DNA from: Adiantum capillus-veneris | Taxonomy: Eukaryota > Streptophyta > Polypodiopsida > Polypodiales > Pteridaceae | DNA: 64,000 nucleotides | NCBI GenBank assembly: GCA_014529385.2 | Contig: CM043944.1 | Location: forward strand, 175,855,240 to 175,919,239 | Direction: 5' to 3' | Part shown: positions 13,725 to 25,329 of the stretch, piece after piece | Numbering within the stretch: the first letter of the stretch is position 1 | Layout: each line of letters starts with the position of its first letter | Notes under the pieces: model-generated | Seen by the model: the letters and a program-made list of their open reading frames with translations, nothing else | The model's database searches: none | What the model was told of the DNA's origin: nothing | Translations under genes and position numbers: made by a program

Positions 13725-14519
13725 AAGAGACCTAAACTAGGAAAAAACACGAGGGTCTTGTGTAAATGTCCTTTAATTTCATCTAGGTTTGCCTAGAGTT
13801 CAAAACTCTCTTTTAGAAATCGCATAGCTTAAGATTGTCATCTTTTGCTGTGTAGAGGTAGCTTGGAAGTAATTGTACTTGCTGAGTACCTTTAGGACTG
13901 TAGGATTATAGATTTAGATTAGGATTTGAAGAATGATTGGTAGACGAAACAAGTCTGAAGATAAAGACTCCGAAAAACATTAAAAAAACAAGAAAACGAG
14001 TGTTTGTGGACACTTTCCACAACCCCATTGCATGAGAAACTAGGAGTAGGGTAAGTAGGATCCGAGGTGGATTTGAGAACATTGCTCTCTCTGAAAGAAT
14101 CAAGTATGAGTTGTTATGTAAAGTTGCATAATTTCAGGTCTACGGCTAGAAATAGCTTGAAAAGGCTCGAATTCACTCAATCCGACTGGATAGTAAGCCT
14201 AAGAGTTGTCCGAACGAGTGGGTAAGCTCAAAGACACTTCGAGGTAAAAATTTCAAGAAGTTGACCAAAACTCAGATTATTTACTTTTTCTTGACATTTT
14301 AGGCTAAATTAAGTTTTGACTTGATTTATAAGCTAAAAAATATCATAAAAAGACTGTCTTTGAGAAAATTGCTAAAAAAGTGCTCATTTCAAGCTTCAAG
14401 TTAATAATCGCGATTATTAACTTTTTGCTCTAAATTGGCCAAGGTTCATTCCATTCACTCATTGCGTGTGTACAAACAACTTTTGTAAAGGCCACTACAA
14501 CAAAAAAGGGAACCTTCGA

Positions 14520-14640
14520 TCCAGTTTTCGACGCATTCCATCGAAAAGCCCGTCGATATACGCGTCCCTACAAAACCGTCGCTATATGCGTCGATATACT
14601 TATATAGCGACGATATACGCATCGAAAGGTAATATTATCG
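14520..14640. repeat. CACTA left subterminal repeats
   Basis: Several copies of variants of (G)TCGATATACGCG and GTCGCTATATGCG occur in both orientations just inside the left end. In En/Spm such subterminal motifs bind the element's own protein. Related motifs recur at the right end. Confidence 0.75.
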
Positions 14641-14685
14641 ACACGTATTTCGACGAGGTTAGCGACGAACATAACATAAACTTTT

Positions 14686-14779
14686 TTTCTTGGGCAGAGG
14701 ACAGGCAGCTTGGCTGGCCTGTGCCCAATGAAAAGATGGACACAGCCACAGCCAGACTGCCTGTCCTCTGCCCAAGAAA
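14686..14779. repeat. Hairpin: perfect 23-bp inverted repeat
   Basis: The left arm 14686-14708 (TTTCTTGGGCAGAGGACAGG...) is the exact reverse complement of 14757-14779. Pairing continues imperfectly inward, giving a roughly 94-nt foldback with arms near 38 bp. A 12-bp direct repeat ACATAAACTTTT occurs just left of it and again at about 14842, so it may be a small insertion. Confidence 0.8.
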
Positions 14780-14879
14780 GAGAGCAGCACCAAAATCAAC
14801 CGTGCTCCGACAGAAATTTCGGCAGAGTTCCCTTCGTTTTTACATAAACTTTTCAAAAAAAAACCATATCATGTATACG

Positions 14880-15650
14880 CCTCCTACATGCTATCCATGT
14901 AGGATCTCACATGAGATTTAAGGCCAATGAAAGAAATGAAATGAACTTTGTGCAAAACCATAACCGTACCAACTTAAAAGCATAACCATAACAAACTTAA
15001 TTTGTGCAAAACCATAAGCGGCCATAACCACTTTGATCAAAACCATAATGTAGATAACCATAACCATAAACAAAATTAACAATAACCATAAGCATAACCA
15101 GAAAGTTAAACATAACCATAAACAAAACAAGAATTATAACCATGTCTATACAAGAATGGGAGAAATAACCATGTCTATACAATGACAATGACAATAACCA
15201 TAACCATAAGGAAAACAATAAATGTCAGAACAATAACCATAACCATATATGTCTATACAAAAAAGAGACACAGAAGTGTGTCTGTGTCTCACAAAGCATA
15301 TATATGAAATCTGGTCCACTGATGACTAGGCGTCACAACCTGCACATAGGACAAATCACAAAATTAGTATTGATATTACTTCACATATACTTACTTAATT
15401 AAATCAACTCACGCATATTAACGTCTCACCTCAAGTGATCAGCGGGACTCTAAGGCCTCCAAGTCTACAGGCTCTCCTGAAACATCAAGATCATTCAATA
15501 CTTCATAGATACCTCTGTGATATCCATCTGTCTTCTCCTGGTGTGTAGTGGCTCGATGCATCGCAAGATTCTGCATTTATACAAAAATCAAAGTAATAAG
15601 AATACATGATTCATCGCGTTTTAAAAAACGCCATAGTTAGGATTGGATTA
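14880..15650. repeat. Non-coding CACTA interior rich in AACCATA motifs
   Basis: Between roughly 14957 and 15250 the plus strand is dominated by irregular AACCATA/ATAACC units. The rest is plain sequence with no supported gene. Reading frames here are low-complexity artefacts. Confidence 0.6.
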
Positions 15651-15655
15651 GAAAC

Positions 15656-16607
15656 TCACAACTCATAGCGAAAGGTGTCGAAGCCTCCGCTGCCAAGATG
15701 AGATGTCCCCCTGGTCATTTGTCGTATCTGCGTGGCCTGATGCTGCTGTCTGAACCGCGTGTCTGCTGTCCGCTCAACCTCCCTGATCTGCAGCCACATC
15801 TCGTGTGGGATGCCTGAAGGCTTCGATGAGACGATCTTGAAAGCCTGCCGAACTGCATCTCGTCGATGTTTCACGGTGTCCCGTGCAACATCCTTGATCC
15901 ACCTCCTCGGATTATCCTTTGAACCCGGAGCAGGCTGGTACTCTCTCAGGATGGTCTCCACTATGTAACTGACTTTGTTCTCATCCTGGTCAAGCCAAGG
16001 CATCAGAATGCTGGTCGAAAATTGCAGCTCCGCGAGCTGGCGAATCCGCTGTCTTATCTCAGTCTCGACTCTATCCATGTCAACAGAACCATCTGCCCGT
16101 ACAGTATAGAGCTTGGAGGCACTAGGATTGTGTGCCCCACAAGGTATCCGAGGTGTGCCAAGAGGTGTGTCGAGAGGTGTGCCTGGGTAGGACGGGGGTC
16201 GTGAGCGAGGAGGGGTTGAAGCATCTGTGGACCCTCCTCCAGAGCACCACCTCCACGTGACGATCGGCGAGATCGGCGAGTGCACCTGTGCTGCGGAGAT
16301 GAGGACGTACCCGCCTCTGCTGCACCCCTAGGTGTCGAAGCGGCCATGATGGGAGAAGCAGGTGTCGTACCCATAGGCGTCTCCCACCCATAGGCACCCC
16401 TCCCATAGGTGTCAAACCCTCCGGTGTGAAGCCCGGAGGCGTAGTACCCGTGCCTCTGGCTACCCAGTACTGAGAAGCCTTTACCATATGAGCAGGCGTC
16501 ATCCATGTGACGAAGCCCATGAATACATCTGCACTCATAGAAGCGGGATCTAGAAATTGGTCTGCCATACTAAAGTCCTGCACAAAGAAAGTAAAATAAA
16601 GCGTCAC
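15656..16607 (-). pseudogene. Transposase_24 (Ptta/En/Spm)-type CACTA protein, TNPA-like role
   Basis: The C-terminal frame (16285-15656) has a charged helical block (DNPRRWIKDVARDTVKHRRD), then KPSGIPHEMWLQIREVERTA and RQQHQATQIRQMTRGTSHLG. This matches the plan of the plant Transposase_24 family: 'P.GIP...W' followed by an N-R-K-...-H-T-x-GS motif. The N-terminal part has a likely start at MADQFLDPASMSADVFMGFV near 16568, but the Pro/Gly/Thr-rich middle spans three frames (16607-16122, 16506-16054, 16285-), so one or more indels or an intron lie in 16200-16450. It sits downstream of the TNP2 gene on the same strand. TNPA-type proteins bind subterminal repeats to bring element ends together. 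Confidence 0.75.
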
Positions 16608-16618
16608 AACACCTTTTT

Positions 16619-16891
16619 TTAAATTAACTTTAAGCTTAATTTTAAATCAACGTCTTCACACAAACACTTACAGGCCCAGGCCTTGACGAGTGAGGCATCA
16701 TCGATAAGATCTTGCACCGTATCATCGTCTATCTCTAATTGCAAACATAACTTTGCCCCAACTCGTTCTGGCAGATTGTCTTCATCCATTGCATCTTCAT
16801 CTACAAGTGTCAATTTTGCCTCGTTTGCGTCATCCCTCGTATATATTTCAGCTTCCTCTGCCATACCTTCGTCCATCTCATCTAATGTCAC
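16619..16891 (-). CDS. Short acidic reading frame inside the CACTA element
   Basis: Ninety residues, strongly acidic (MTLDEMDEGMAEEAEIYTRD...), lie between the two transposon genes on the same strand. It could be an exon of either gene. I recognise no domain and cannot set splice sites confidently. Confidence 0.35.
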   Translation of the reverse strand: MTLDEMDEGMAEEAEIYTRDDANEAKLTLVDEDAMDEDNLPERVGAKLCLQLEIDDDTVQDLIDDASLVKAWACKCLCEDVDLKLSLKLI

Positions 16892-16908
16892 AGTAGTATG
16901 GACGTCGT

Positions 16909-17174
16909 CTAACTGACTTTCCTCCAGGAGCTCTTACCCTTCAAATACTTTTTTATTTCTTGGAGCAACCTGAACCACAAACCACCATTGTCGCTCTCGA
17001 GGGTCTGGTACAAAGACCACTTGCTCGCAATGTTTGGGAGAGAGGCCTTGATAAATTGTCTTTCGAAGAGAGGCAGAATAGCGCACATCCAAAGACTACC
17101 CGCAAATTGGACATGCATTGTATCTCGAAGTTGTTAGCCCTGCATATATTAGAGCATGAATCAGGCCAAGGCAA
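16909..17174 (-). pseudogene. Unrecognised coding-like fragment downstream of TNP2
   Basis: Two overlapping frames (17118-16909 and 17174-16953) have protein-like composition, for example FERQFIKASLPNIASKWSLY followed by LWFRLLQEIKKYLKG. Position and strand suggest a remnant of the TNP2 C-terminal part or an adjacent exon, but I do not recognise the motif. Confidence 0.35.
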
Positions 17175-17204
17175 AGTGCTTGCGAATAGCGAGAATTTTG
17201 TAAA

Positions 17205-18332
17205 TCAAGAACCATTACCAGAAGCTTCTCCGTATCCTAGCCAATTATGCATAGTCCACATAAGAAGTCCATGGATCCTTGCATGCTGTTCTCCTACTGG
17301 TTCAACCGCATCTGCTATGTCGATCCCATGCCATAACTTCTGGAGCTCGTCAACTAGTGGAGCTAGATAAACATTCATGTTTTTTGCCTTGAACTTACCA
17401 CGTACAATCAAGCTTAATATCAAATGACCCTTCTTGATGGCAAGCCACGGCGGGAGGTTGTAATTGATAAGGCACACAGGCCAAGTGCTCCATGACGAGC
17501 TTCTCAAGCCAAATGGATTGACTCCATCCATTGCCATGCCCAAATGCCAATTGCGTAGTTCATCTTAAAATGTGGCCAGGTATCTTCAATGTGCCTCCAG
17601 GCCTTTGAATCAGCGGGCACCCTAAATGTTGCATTAGTGGATCTATTCGTAGAATGCCACCGCATAAACTTTGCAATGGAACCACAACGAAACATGTTTT
17701 TTATCCTAGGAATAATAGGGAAATGCCGCAACACTTTAGCTCGCACTGTCTCGCCAACTGCATCTTGTTTGTAGCGCATTGCTCCGCACTTAGGACACAA
17801 CGGACAATCTGCGAATTCATTGCAAAAAAGAATGCAATCATTTGGACATGCATGAATCTTGTTGTAGTCCAAGCCAACTGAGGTCAATAGTTGCTTTGCG
17901 TCTGGCCTAGAGGGGGGCATTTCATTGCTAGCCGGGAGAAGTTGCTCACGCAACTACCTATTTAAGCCACACTAAATAAAAAATCTCTCCAAGCACGTCA
18001 CCGTTGAAATCGAAAATCTCTTTTGTAAATTACGTACCTAAACAAAGCAGCGATGCTTGTATCTGACCACCCGTACACTGACTGAAGATTCAAAAATGCC
18101 AGACAAGTACGAAGCACATATATTTTGGCGCCTTCATAGATTGGTTGATGTGCCAACTTCCTCAACATGGCTTCAGGAGATAGGCGCACGGCTTCTGGTG
18201 CTACTTCGTTAGCGTTCTCCTCGCTTGTCTGGAAGAAGGCATCCAACATCTCCTCCATGCCGTCGTCTTCTGTCTGTAAGCCCTTTTCTGCTTCCATCCT
18301 TGGATCTATATTGATCGGACCTTCACGCATAA

Positions 18333-18420
<88 letters not shown>

Positions 18421-18594
18421 TGTAGGTGCTATGTTGCGAAAATCAATGCCCGTTCCGTAGGAGTCGTATCGTAGATTCTGTACGGTTTCTCTAGCGAACT
18501 CTCCATACTTGTGCACATGCTCATTACATATCCTACACTTGCGTAGGATTTGATACTTGCAGAGCGTGCACGAGCATGCAATCTTTTCCTCCAT
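17205..18594 (-). pseudogene. TNP2-type CACTA transposase, truncated and frameshifted
   Basis: The N-terminal frame (18594-17998) has Cys-rich CSCTLCKYQILRKCRICNEH, then a run of about thirty Arg-Glu pairs from a GA tract, then AKIYVLRTCLAFLNLQSVYG, matching the 'LxxLKVLYGWS' region of TNP2. A GT/AG intron is likely at 18037-17958; an in-frame TAG follows the junction. The next frame (17953-17504) has GLDYNKIHACPNDCILF, CPKCG, KVLRHFPIIPRIKNMF and MRWH, all classic TNP2. A one-base indel near 17565 moves to the frame 17543-17205 (GMAMDGVNPFGLRSSSWSTW, YNLPPWL, DVYLAPLVDELQKLW). The protein stops well before the usual TNP2 length, so it is inactive. Confidence 0.92.
18339..18417. repeat. (CT)n tract inside the transposase coding region
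   Basis: About 39 CT units, read as Arg-Glu repeats on the minus strand and keeping the TNP2 frame open. Confidence 0.95.
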
Positions 18595-18599
18595 GTTAG

Positions 18600-19499
<900 letters not shown>

Positions 19500-19500
<1 letters not shown>

Positions 19501-19924
19501 ACGTACTGATCAAACGAGCGACTCAACTAGGGAGATCCAGACGCCCACGATTGTGGAGGCCAGACTACACAACATCGACAGAGGCTGCATCAGATGATCC
19601 AGGTCACTTTGGCTCGACATGCACAATGCGCGGTCAGACTACTGACCATGGAGGAGATTGATGAGGTCTACCAGCGCGACATATGTTGGATCTCCTATGA
19701 TCTACCTATCCCAGCTAGCTGTTTTAGCTGCTTAGTCCACACCTAGGAGTTTAAGATTCCATAATATTTTATTTTGTCATTTTGTCATCTTGTTATTCTG
19801 ACTTTGTATCAGATCCACCACATTGTAACTTTGTGGTCTCATAGGTCACTTTGGCCTTTTGAAGACGTTAATATAACATTTCATTTCATTTCTTTCTTTA
19901 ATGTAATCTTTTACGCATACATTA

Positions 19925-19926
<2 letters not shown>
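19500..19926. other. Unassigned CACTA interior
   Basis: A non-repetitive stretch with no recognised coding region. It contains short protein-like frames only. Confidence 0.4.
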
Positions 19927-19973
<47 letters not shown>

Positions 19974-19988
19974 TACACACACACACAC

Positions 19989-20039
<51 letters not shown>

Positions 20040-20055
20040 TACACAAACACACACT

Positions 20056-20108
<53 letters not shown>

Positions 20109-20166
20109 CTTTCCTACACACACACACACACACACACGATGTGTAGAGAGAGAGAGAGAGAGGGGT

Positions 20167-20202
<36 letters not shown>
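19927..20202. repeat. CT/CA tracts ending in an uninterrupted run of 35 G
   Basis: Three CT blocks separated by short CACACA blocks run to 20161, followed by G at 20168-20202. Long G homopolymers are hard to sequence, so the true length is uncertain. Confidence 0.9.
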
Positions 20203-20203
<1 letters not shown>

Positions 20204-20324
20204 GGGGAGGGAAGAGTGCCATAATACCTGCGCAGCAAGTTTCGGCCAAGATGTGAGCGCGCGTGTTGAGGGCGAAAATGGCCCATGCGCGCTGGTTCCC
20301 CTTTTTTCCCCAATTTTTTAGCGT

Positions 20325-20500
20325 CGAAAAGTGCGTCGATATACGCGTTGAAATAGCCGTCGATATACGCGTGGAAATTTTTTCCTTTCCACGGGTATTT
20401 CCACGTGCATATCGACGCGTATATCGACGGGGTCAAAGAACATGGATATCCGCGTGAAAAGGTACAGGCGTCGATATATAGGGCGTCGATAACTTTGGGT
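20325..20500. repeat. CACTA right subterminal repeats
   Basis: Copies of GTCGATATACGCG(T) and the inverse ACGCGTATATCGAC lie just inside the right end, matching the motifs at the left end. Confidence 0.8.
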
Positions 20501-21716
20501 TATGTTGTAGTGGGCCCAAAAGATTTGGATCACTAAACTGACAAAAAATTGGGTAAAAACTAAAGTTTGTACTGACTTTTTGAATCTTGCGTGTAAATTG
20601 GGTAAAAATTTATCCAAACTTGTTGAAAATTGATCCATAGGCTTATATTGATGTGATAAACATATGTACATGCTCAGTTGACCAAAAACTTGTAAAATTT
20701 TGTCAAATGTAAATAATCGCGATTATTTACATCTGCCCTGTTTTTAAACTTTTTTGACCAAGTTGGCATACCACTAGCTTTACCATGTTGTAATACGCCC
20801 AAAAACCAAATTTGGTAAGATTTGAATCACTGGATTGAAAATTGTGACTAAAATTGCAAAGTTAGTCTTCTGTGCGGACAGATAATTGATGACCATTTGA
20901 CCAAAAATTGTCCAAACTTGATGAAAATCGGCTAGTGACCTTAACTTAAGGTGCTTAACAGATCTGTGTCAAAGTTGGGCAAAAATTTGCAAAAATATAG
21001 TTGGAGTAAATAATTGCGATTATTTACATCTGCTTCAAAACTTGGTGATTTTGCAAATTTGAGCATACCACAAGGTCAAGCACATCAAGTAGACCCCAGA
21101 AATCAATTTTGGTGAAATTTGGACCACAAAAGTGAGACTTAAGCCAGATTCTCAAAATCATAGTCTGCGGACACGGAACAATGGGTAAACTTGATCAAAT
21201 TTTGTCCAAACTTGTTGAAACTTGTCCAAGGGCTTTAACAAGTTGTATACTTGCCAAACCAATCCAAAAAGTGCCAGAATTTGACAAAAGTAAATAATCG
21301 CGATTATTTACTTCTGCTATCCAGAGACTTCAATTCTGACTTTTGGGCCTATGCAGTGTTAGACCAGCATAAAATAAGGCCATAGGACAATTTTGGGTTC
21401 AATCGGATCAAAATTGTTACAGATACACTCAGTTTACAAGTTGCAGATTAGACCTTTGATTTTGCTAAAGATGAATCTGAAAGTCAAATTTTGACTTCCA
21501 TAGCACGATTTGAAGTAATACACAGAGACCAATTACGAGAGTTCTCAAGAGTTGTACTGCCCTTATAGAAAAATAGCTAATTTGATTAAATTTGTACAGG
21601 AATCAGATTGTAGACAAGGAATCATTGGCTTGACAGAAAGTTGCAATTGAATCGAGTGGAAATTGACGACAAGTCAATTCAAGGTGAGTACTCTATCCAG
21701 GGCTTCATAAATCTAT

Positions 21717-23847
21717 ATGAACCTTAGATCTGGTCATGTACTAGGAAATCAAGGACTATTTGGAGAAACCACTAGTACAGTATCCACCGAAGAAAGCGTA
21801 AATCAAGGCAATTCCTTGCACACAATTCCTGAAGAAGTCTCAGACACTTATTCAGATTCAACGTTCCAAATGTCTTCTTACTCGACTCACTCGAAAACTG
21901 GAACGACAATGCGCTATAAGCATATACTCTCATTTTACAAGACTAACCATCATGAAGCTCAAGTTTACTTGGATCCTAACGAGGAGTATGCTATTCACAT
22001 TGATGACCATGGTATTGAGTTTGAAGAAGAGGTTAGGGAAAACAAACAAGAAAAAATGTACATGGATCAAAACGGAACTCAATATGTACAAGTCAAAAAT
22101 CCTAATGTGGTAGACAAATGGGGGTTAGAAGTAAACACTATAATCCCAGATATGTCAGCAAAAGAAGAACCACCAACTTTGGAATTCGAGGGATACGATC
22201 AAGTAGACTTGAAGCCTTTGAAATGGCTTAGTACGGATAATCCTAGGATTGGAGTCTATTGTTTGGAAGACAGAAACATAAAAGATCTTCTGTGGACTTC
22301 TCATGCTAGACCAGGACAATTAATGGCCATGAAGATCATCTATATCTTCAAGATCAAAGATAAGGGATCTGCAGATCTACCAACTTACCTGTTTAGGGAT
22401 TGTTATAACAACAATTTTGTTATGATGACTCCTGAGGAGGTAGAACAAACCAAAATACCAGGGGTATTCCATACGGGATTGGATATTGGGTCAAGGACCA
22501 CAAACCACTCCAAGAGACGAACATCGTGAGAGATCATCTGAGAGTAATGTAAAGAAACCAGAAACCACCTCATCACGTAGAAAACCGGGTGACACTAAGG
22601 CCAGTCCAGGGCTACATGAGTCACTATTTCCAATAGACTGGTTTGAAGGACTCAGAACATGACCAACTCCCAGAGGACCTGGAGTTGAACCAAATAGACG
22701 TGTTAGACCAGTTGATTTTCAACAATGGGTCACAAAATACAATGGATCAGGGGATCCATATGACCACTTAGCAAGCTTTAAGCAAGTGCTAAGAGCAGAG
22801 CATATATTTGATTTCCATACTCAATTCGAGGGGTTTGGAATGACATTAGAAGGAAAAGATTTGACATGATTCCAAAACATTCCACCAAGGTCAATCATGG
22901 ACCTGAACACATTAGCTCAAGGATTTGTAGCTGCTTGTCCTAAAATGGAGATTAAACATAATACGGTAGCTCAAATCTACAGCTTTAAACAGAAACATGG
23001 TGAGTCTGTTAGGGATTGTGCAACTCAAATGAAACAATACATTGCCAGATACCCAGAGATGGAGATACCTACAGAAGAACGACTTGTATCCTTGTTTCTG
23101 GAGGGACTGCCAAACAAAGAACTTCATGCTATACTCTATAGTAAAAAGCATACAACCCTAGAAGCGTGTGTGTATCATGCTATTGACCTAGGAGACAATT
23201 GTGAGATCTTCAATGAAGAGAATGTGCCTAAGGATAACCAAAGCGAGAAGACAGCATCCAAAAAACCAGCACAAGTGGGAACGGCTACTGCTGCACCACT
23301 CTCAGCCATAGAAGATATGCTAAAAAGGATGAATGACATGATGAACAATATTCAAAAAGCACCTATGAGGGGACCAGGACAAGGGATACCTCCACAAGGA
23401 CAACCAATTCGGCCACAAAAATGGTGTGCAATTGAGGGTAAATGGACCAACCATGAGACCCACGAGTGCTACTTCATACCAAAGTATGATGGGAATGTTC
23501 AGTACGTGCCCATGAGGGTACAACAACCCATGTACAGGTATCAGCCTAATATAGCCCAAGCTCAAAGACCACCAATGGGTATGGAAAGACCTCAACCTGT
23601 GTTGGGAAAACAATCTCTATATCCAAGACATAATGCGGTGCCTGTAAAGTACGTGCACTCGGAAGGAGTCATAGATGAACAAGCATTAGTGCCTGCTATA
23701 CCCTATGCAGAGCCTAGTCCATCTATAGTAATGGTGGAGGGAGATTGGTGTAGTCCACATCCACCACCAATGGAGGACACCATGACTTATGCTCTACTAG
23801 AGCTCGCACCAATGTATTATGTAGCCAGGGATTTCAAAATGACGTGA
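21717..23847 (+). pseudogene. Tat-like gag of element 2, with one frameshift and two TGA stops
   Basis: The first frame (21717-22529) starts MNLRSGHVLGNQGLFGETTS and encodes an acidic N-terminal region. A frameshift near 22470-22490 moves to the frame that runs to 23847. That frame has RRVRPVDFQQWVTKYNGSGD, YDHLASFKQVLRAEHIFDFH, then the core KHNTVAQIYSFKQKHGESVR, MKQYIARYP and LVSLFLEGLPNKELHAILY. TGA at 22660-22662 and 22867-22869 replaces likely Trp codons. The Pro-rich C-terminus (GPGQGIPPQGQPIRPQKWCA) has one CAIEGKWTNHETHEC stretch that might be a degenerate zinc knuckle. Gag would package the element RNA. Element 1 carries the closest relative in the window. Confidence 0.85.
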
Positions 23848-23954
23848 TCACACTATAATTTCAGGTTAATAACAATAGAAATGCAAAATAACAAATATTT
23901 TGTTAATTGACATTCATCTTTTTTGACCTCCAAGGAGATCTAGAGACCGGCTCG

Positions 23955-24045
23955 TAGCCCGCCGGGCCCGTCGGGCTAGTGAATTTTCTTGGCGGTCACG
24001 CCCGGTAAAGTTATTTGCCCACCGGGCCCGCCGTGGCTATATAAA
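23955..24045 (+). promoter_or_regulatory. GC-rich promoter with TATA box for the kinase gene
   Basis: TATATAAA at 24038-24045 is preceded by two near-copies of a CCGGGCCCG(T/C)CG motif (about 23958-23977 and 24018-24036). These resemble GGGCCC-type plant promoter elements. Transcription should start near 24070-24080. The GC-rich block stands out sharply from its AT-rich flanks. Confidence 0.65.
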
Positions 24046-24248
24046 GGTGACGCCGGTGCTTGGCTTTTCACAAAAGAGGTACATTGAAAATTCTTCACCA
24101 AACTTTCTGGCAGCTTTCCACATTCTCAAAGCAGTGTAGCAGTAATTTTTTAAACCCTTTCTTATTTTATTGATGTTTTTTTGAGTTTTTTTGCGTTAGC
24201 TTAAAGGTTTAAAATTTCTTTTATCAAATCATCGTACGTGGATGCACT

Positions 24249-25260
24249 GGCACATGGTTGCAATTGCGGCTAGGTGTGTCATTGCAAAAGAGTACGATGA
24301 TTATGTTTTATATTGCTCCCAGTCATTCATGCTTCGGCACATGGTTGCAATTGCGACTAGGTGTGTTGCTGCTAGAATGACAGGATCATTTGTTTGAAAT
24401 AAGTAACCGTGCGTGAATGCACTGGCACATGGTTGCAATTACGGCTAGGTGTGTCATTGCAAAAGTGTAGGGTGATTATGTTTTATGTTGCTCCCAGTCA
24501 TTCATGCTTCGGCACATGGTTGCAATTGCGACTAGGTGTGTTTCTGCTAGAATGACAGGAGCATCTGTTTGAAAGAAGTCACCGTGCGTGGATGCACTGG
24601 CACATGGTTGCAATTGTGGCTAGGTGTGTCATTGCAAAAACGCAAGATGACTATGTTTTATGTTGCTTCCCGTCATTCATGCTTCGGCACATGGTTGCAA
24701 TTGTGACTAGGTGTGTTGCTGCTAGATTGACGGTAGCATCTAATGCAGGAATGTGTGCTCAAATAATTTCATAATGCTTCATATGCTTGAATCTTGAAAG
24801 AAGACATCGTGTGTGGATGCATTGGCACATGGTTGCAATTGCGACTAGGTGTGTCATTGCAAAAGCGTAGGATGACTATGTTTTATGTTGCTCCCAATCA
24901 TTCATGTTTCGGCACATGGTTGCAATTGTGACTAGGTGTGTTGCTGCTACAATGACAGGAGCATCTGTTTGAAAGAAGTCACCGTGTGTGGATGCACTGG
25001 CACATGGTTGCAATTGCGGCTAGGTGTGTCATTGAAAAAGCGTAGGATGACTATGTTTTATGTTGCTCCCAGTCATTCATGCTTCGGCACATGGTTGCAA
25101 TTGCGACTAGGTGTGTTGCTGCTAGAATGATAGGAGCATCTGTTTGTAATTTTTCGTATGGTGAGGCATTGGCACATGGTTGCAATTGCAATTAGGTGTG
25201 TCACTGCAAAAGTGTACGAGATCTATGGTCTATATTGCACTTTTTCTTCCACGTAGAAAA
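24249..25260. repeat. 175-bp dimeric tandem repeat in the kinase leader (eleven 87.5-bp halves)
   Basis: GGCACATGGTTGCAATTG starts at 24249, 24336, 24424, 24511, 24599, 24686, 24824, 24911, 24999, 25086 and 25171. Steps alternate 87 and 88 bp, with one 138-bp step and a final 85. Two half types (gcactGGCAC and gcttcGGCAC) alternate. The odd length breaks any common reading frame and each unit has stops, so it is probably not coding. Confidence 0.93.
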
Positions 25261-25329
25261 GATCCAAATGCAGTGGAACATAGTTATATTTCACAATGTG
25301 TTGTTTGCAATAATACCATTGCAGGCAAA

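Noticed and set aside
14466-14921. 151-residue frame crossing the CACTA left end
   Set aside because: It runs through the terminal inverted repeat, the subterminal repeats and the hairpin, so it is a chance frame.
16022-16204. Plus-strand frames opposite the Transposase_24 gene
   Set aside because: They are antisense shadows of the minus-strand coding sequence.
19774-20436. Long frames of Ser-Leu and Arg-Glu repeats with poly-Gly or poly-Pro
   Set aside because: They derive wholly from CT/CA tracts and the G homopolymer.
24249-25260. Regular repeats that could suggest a CRISPR array
   Set aside because: Units are 87-88 bp with no short-repeat and unique-spacer structure, and the context is a plant nuclear gene leader.
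24249-25260. Repeat protein (HMVAIA-RCV-like) encoded by the 87.5-bp units
   Set aside because: The unit length is not a multiple of three over the dimer and nearly every unit contains stops, so no long repeat protein can be read.
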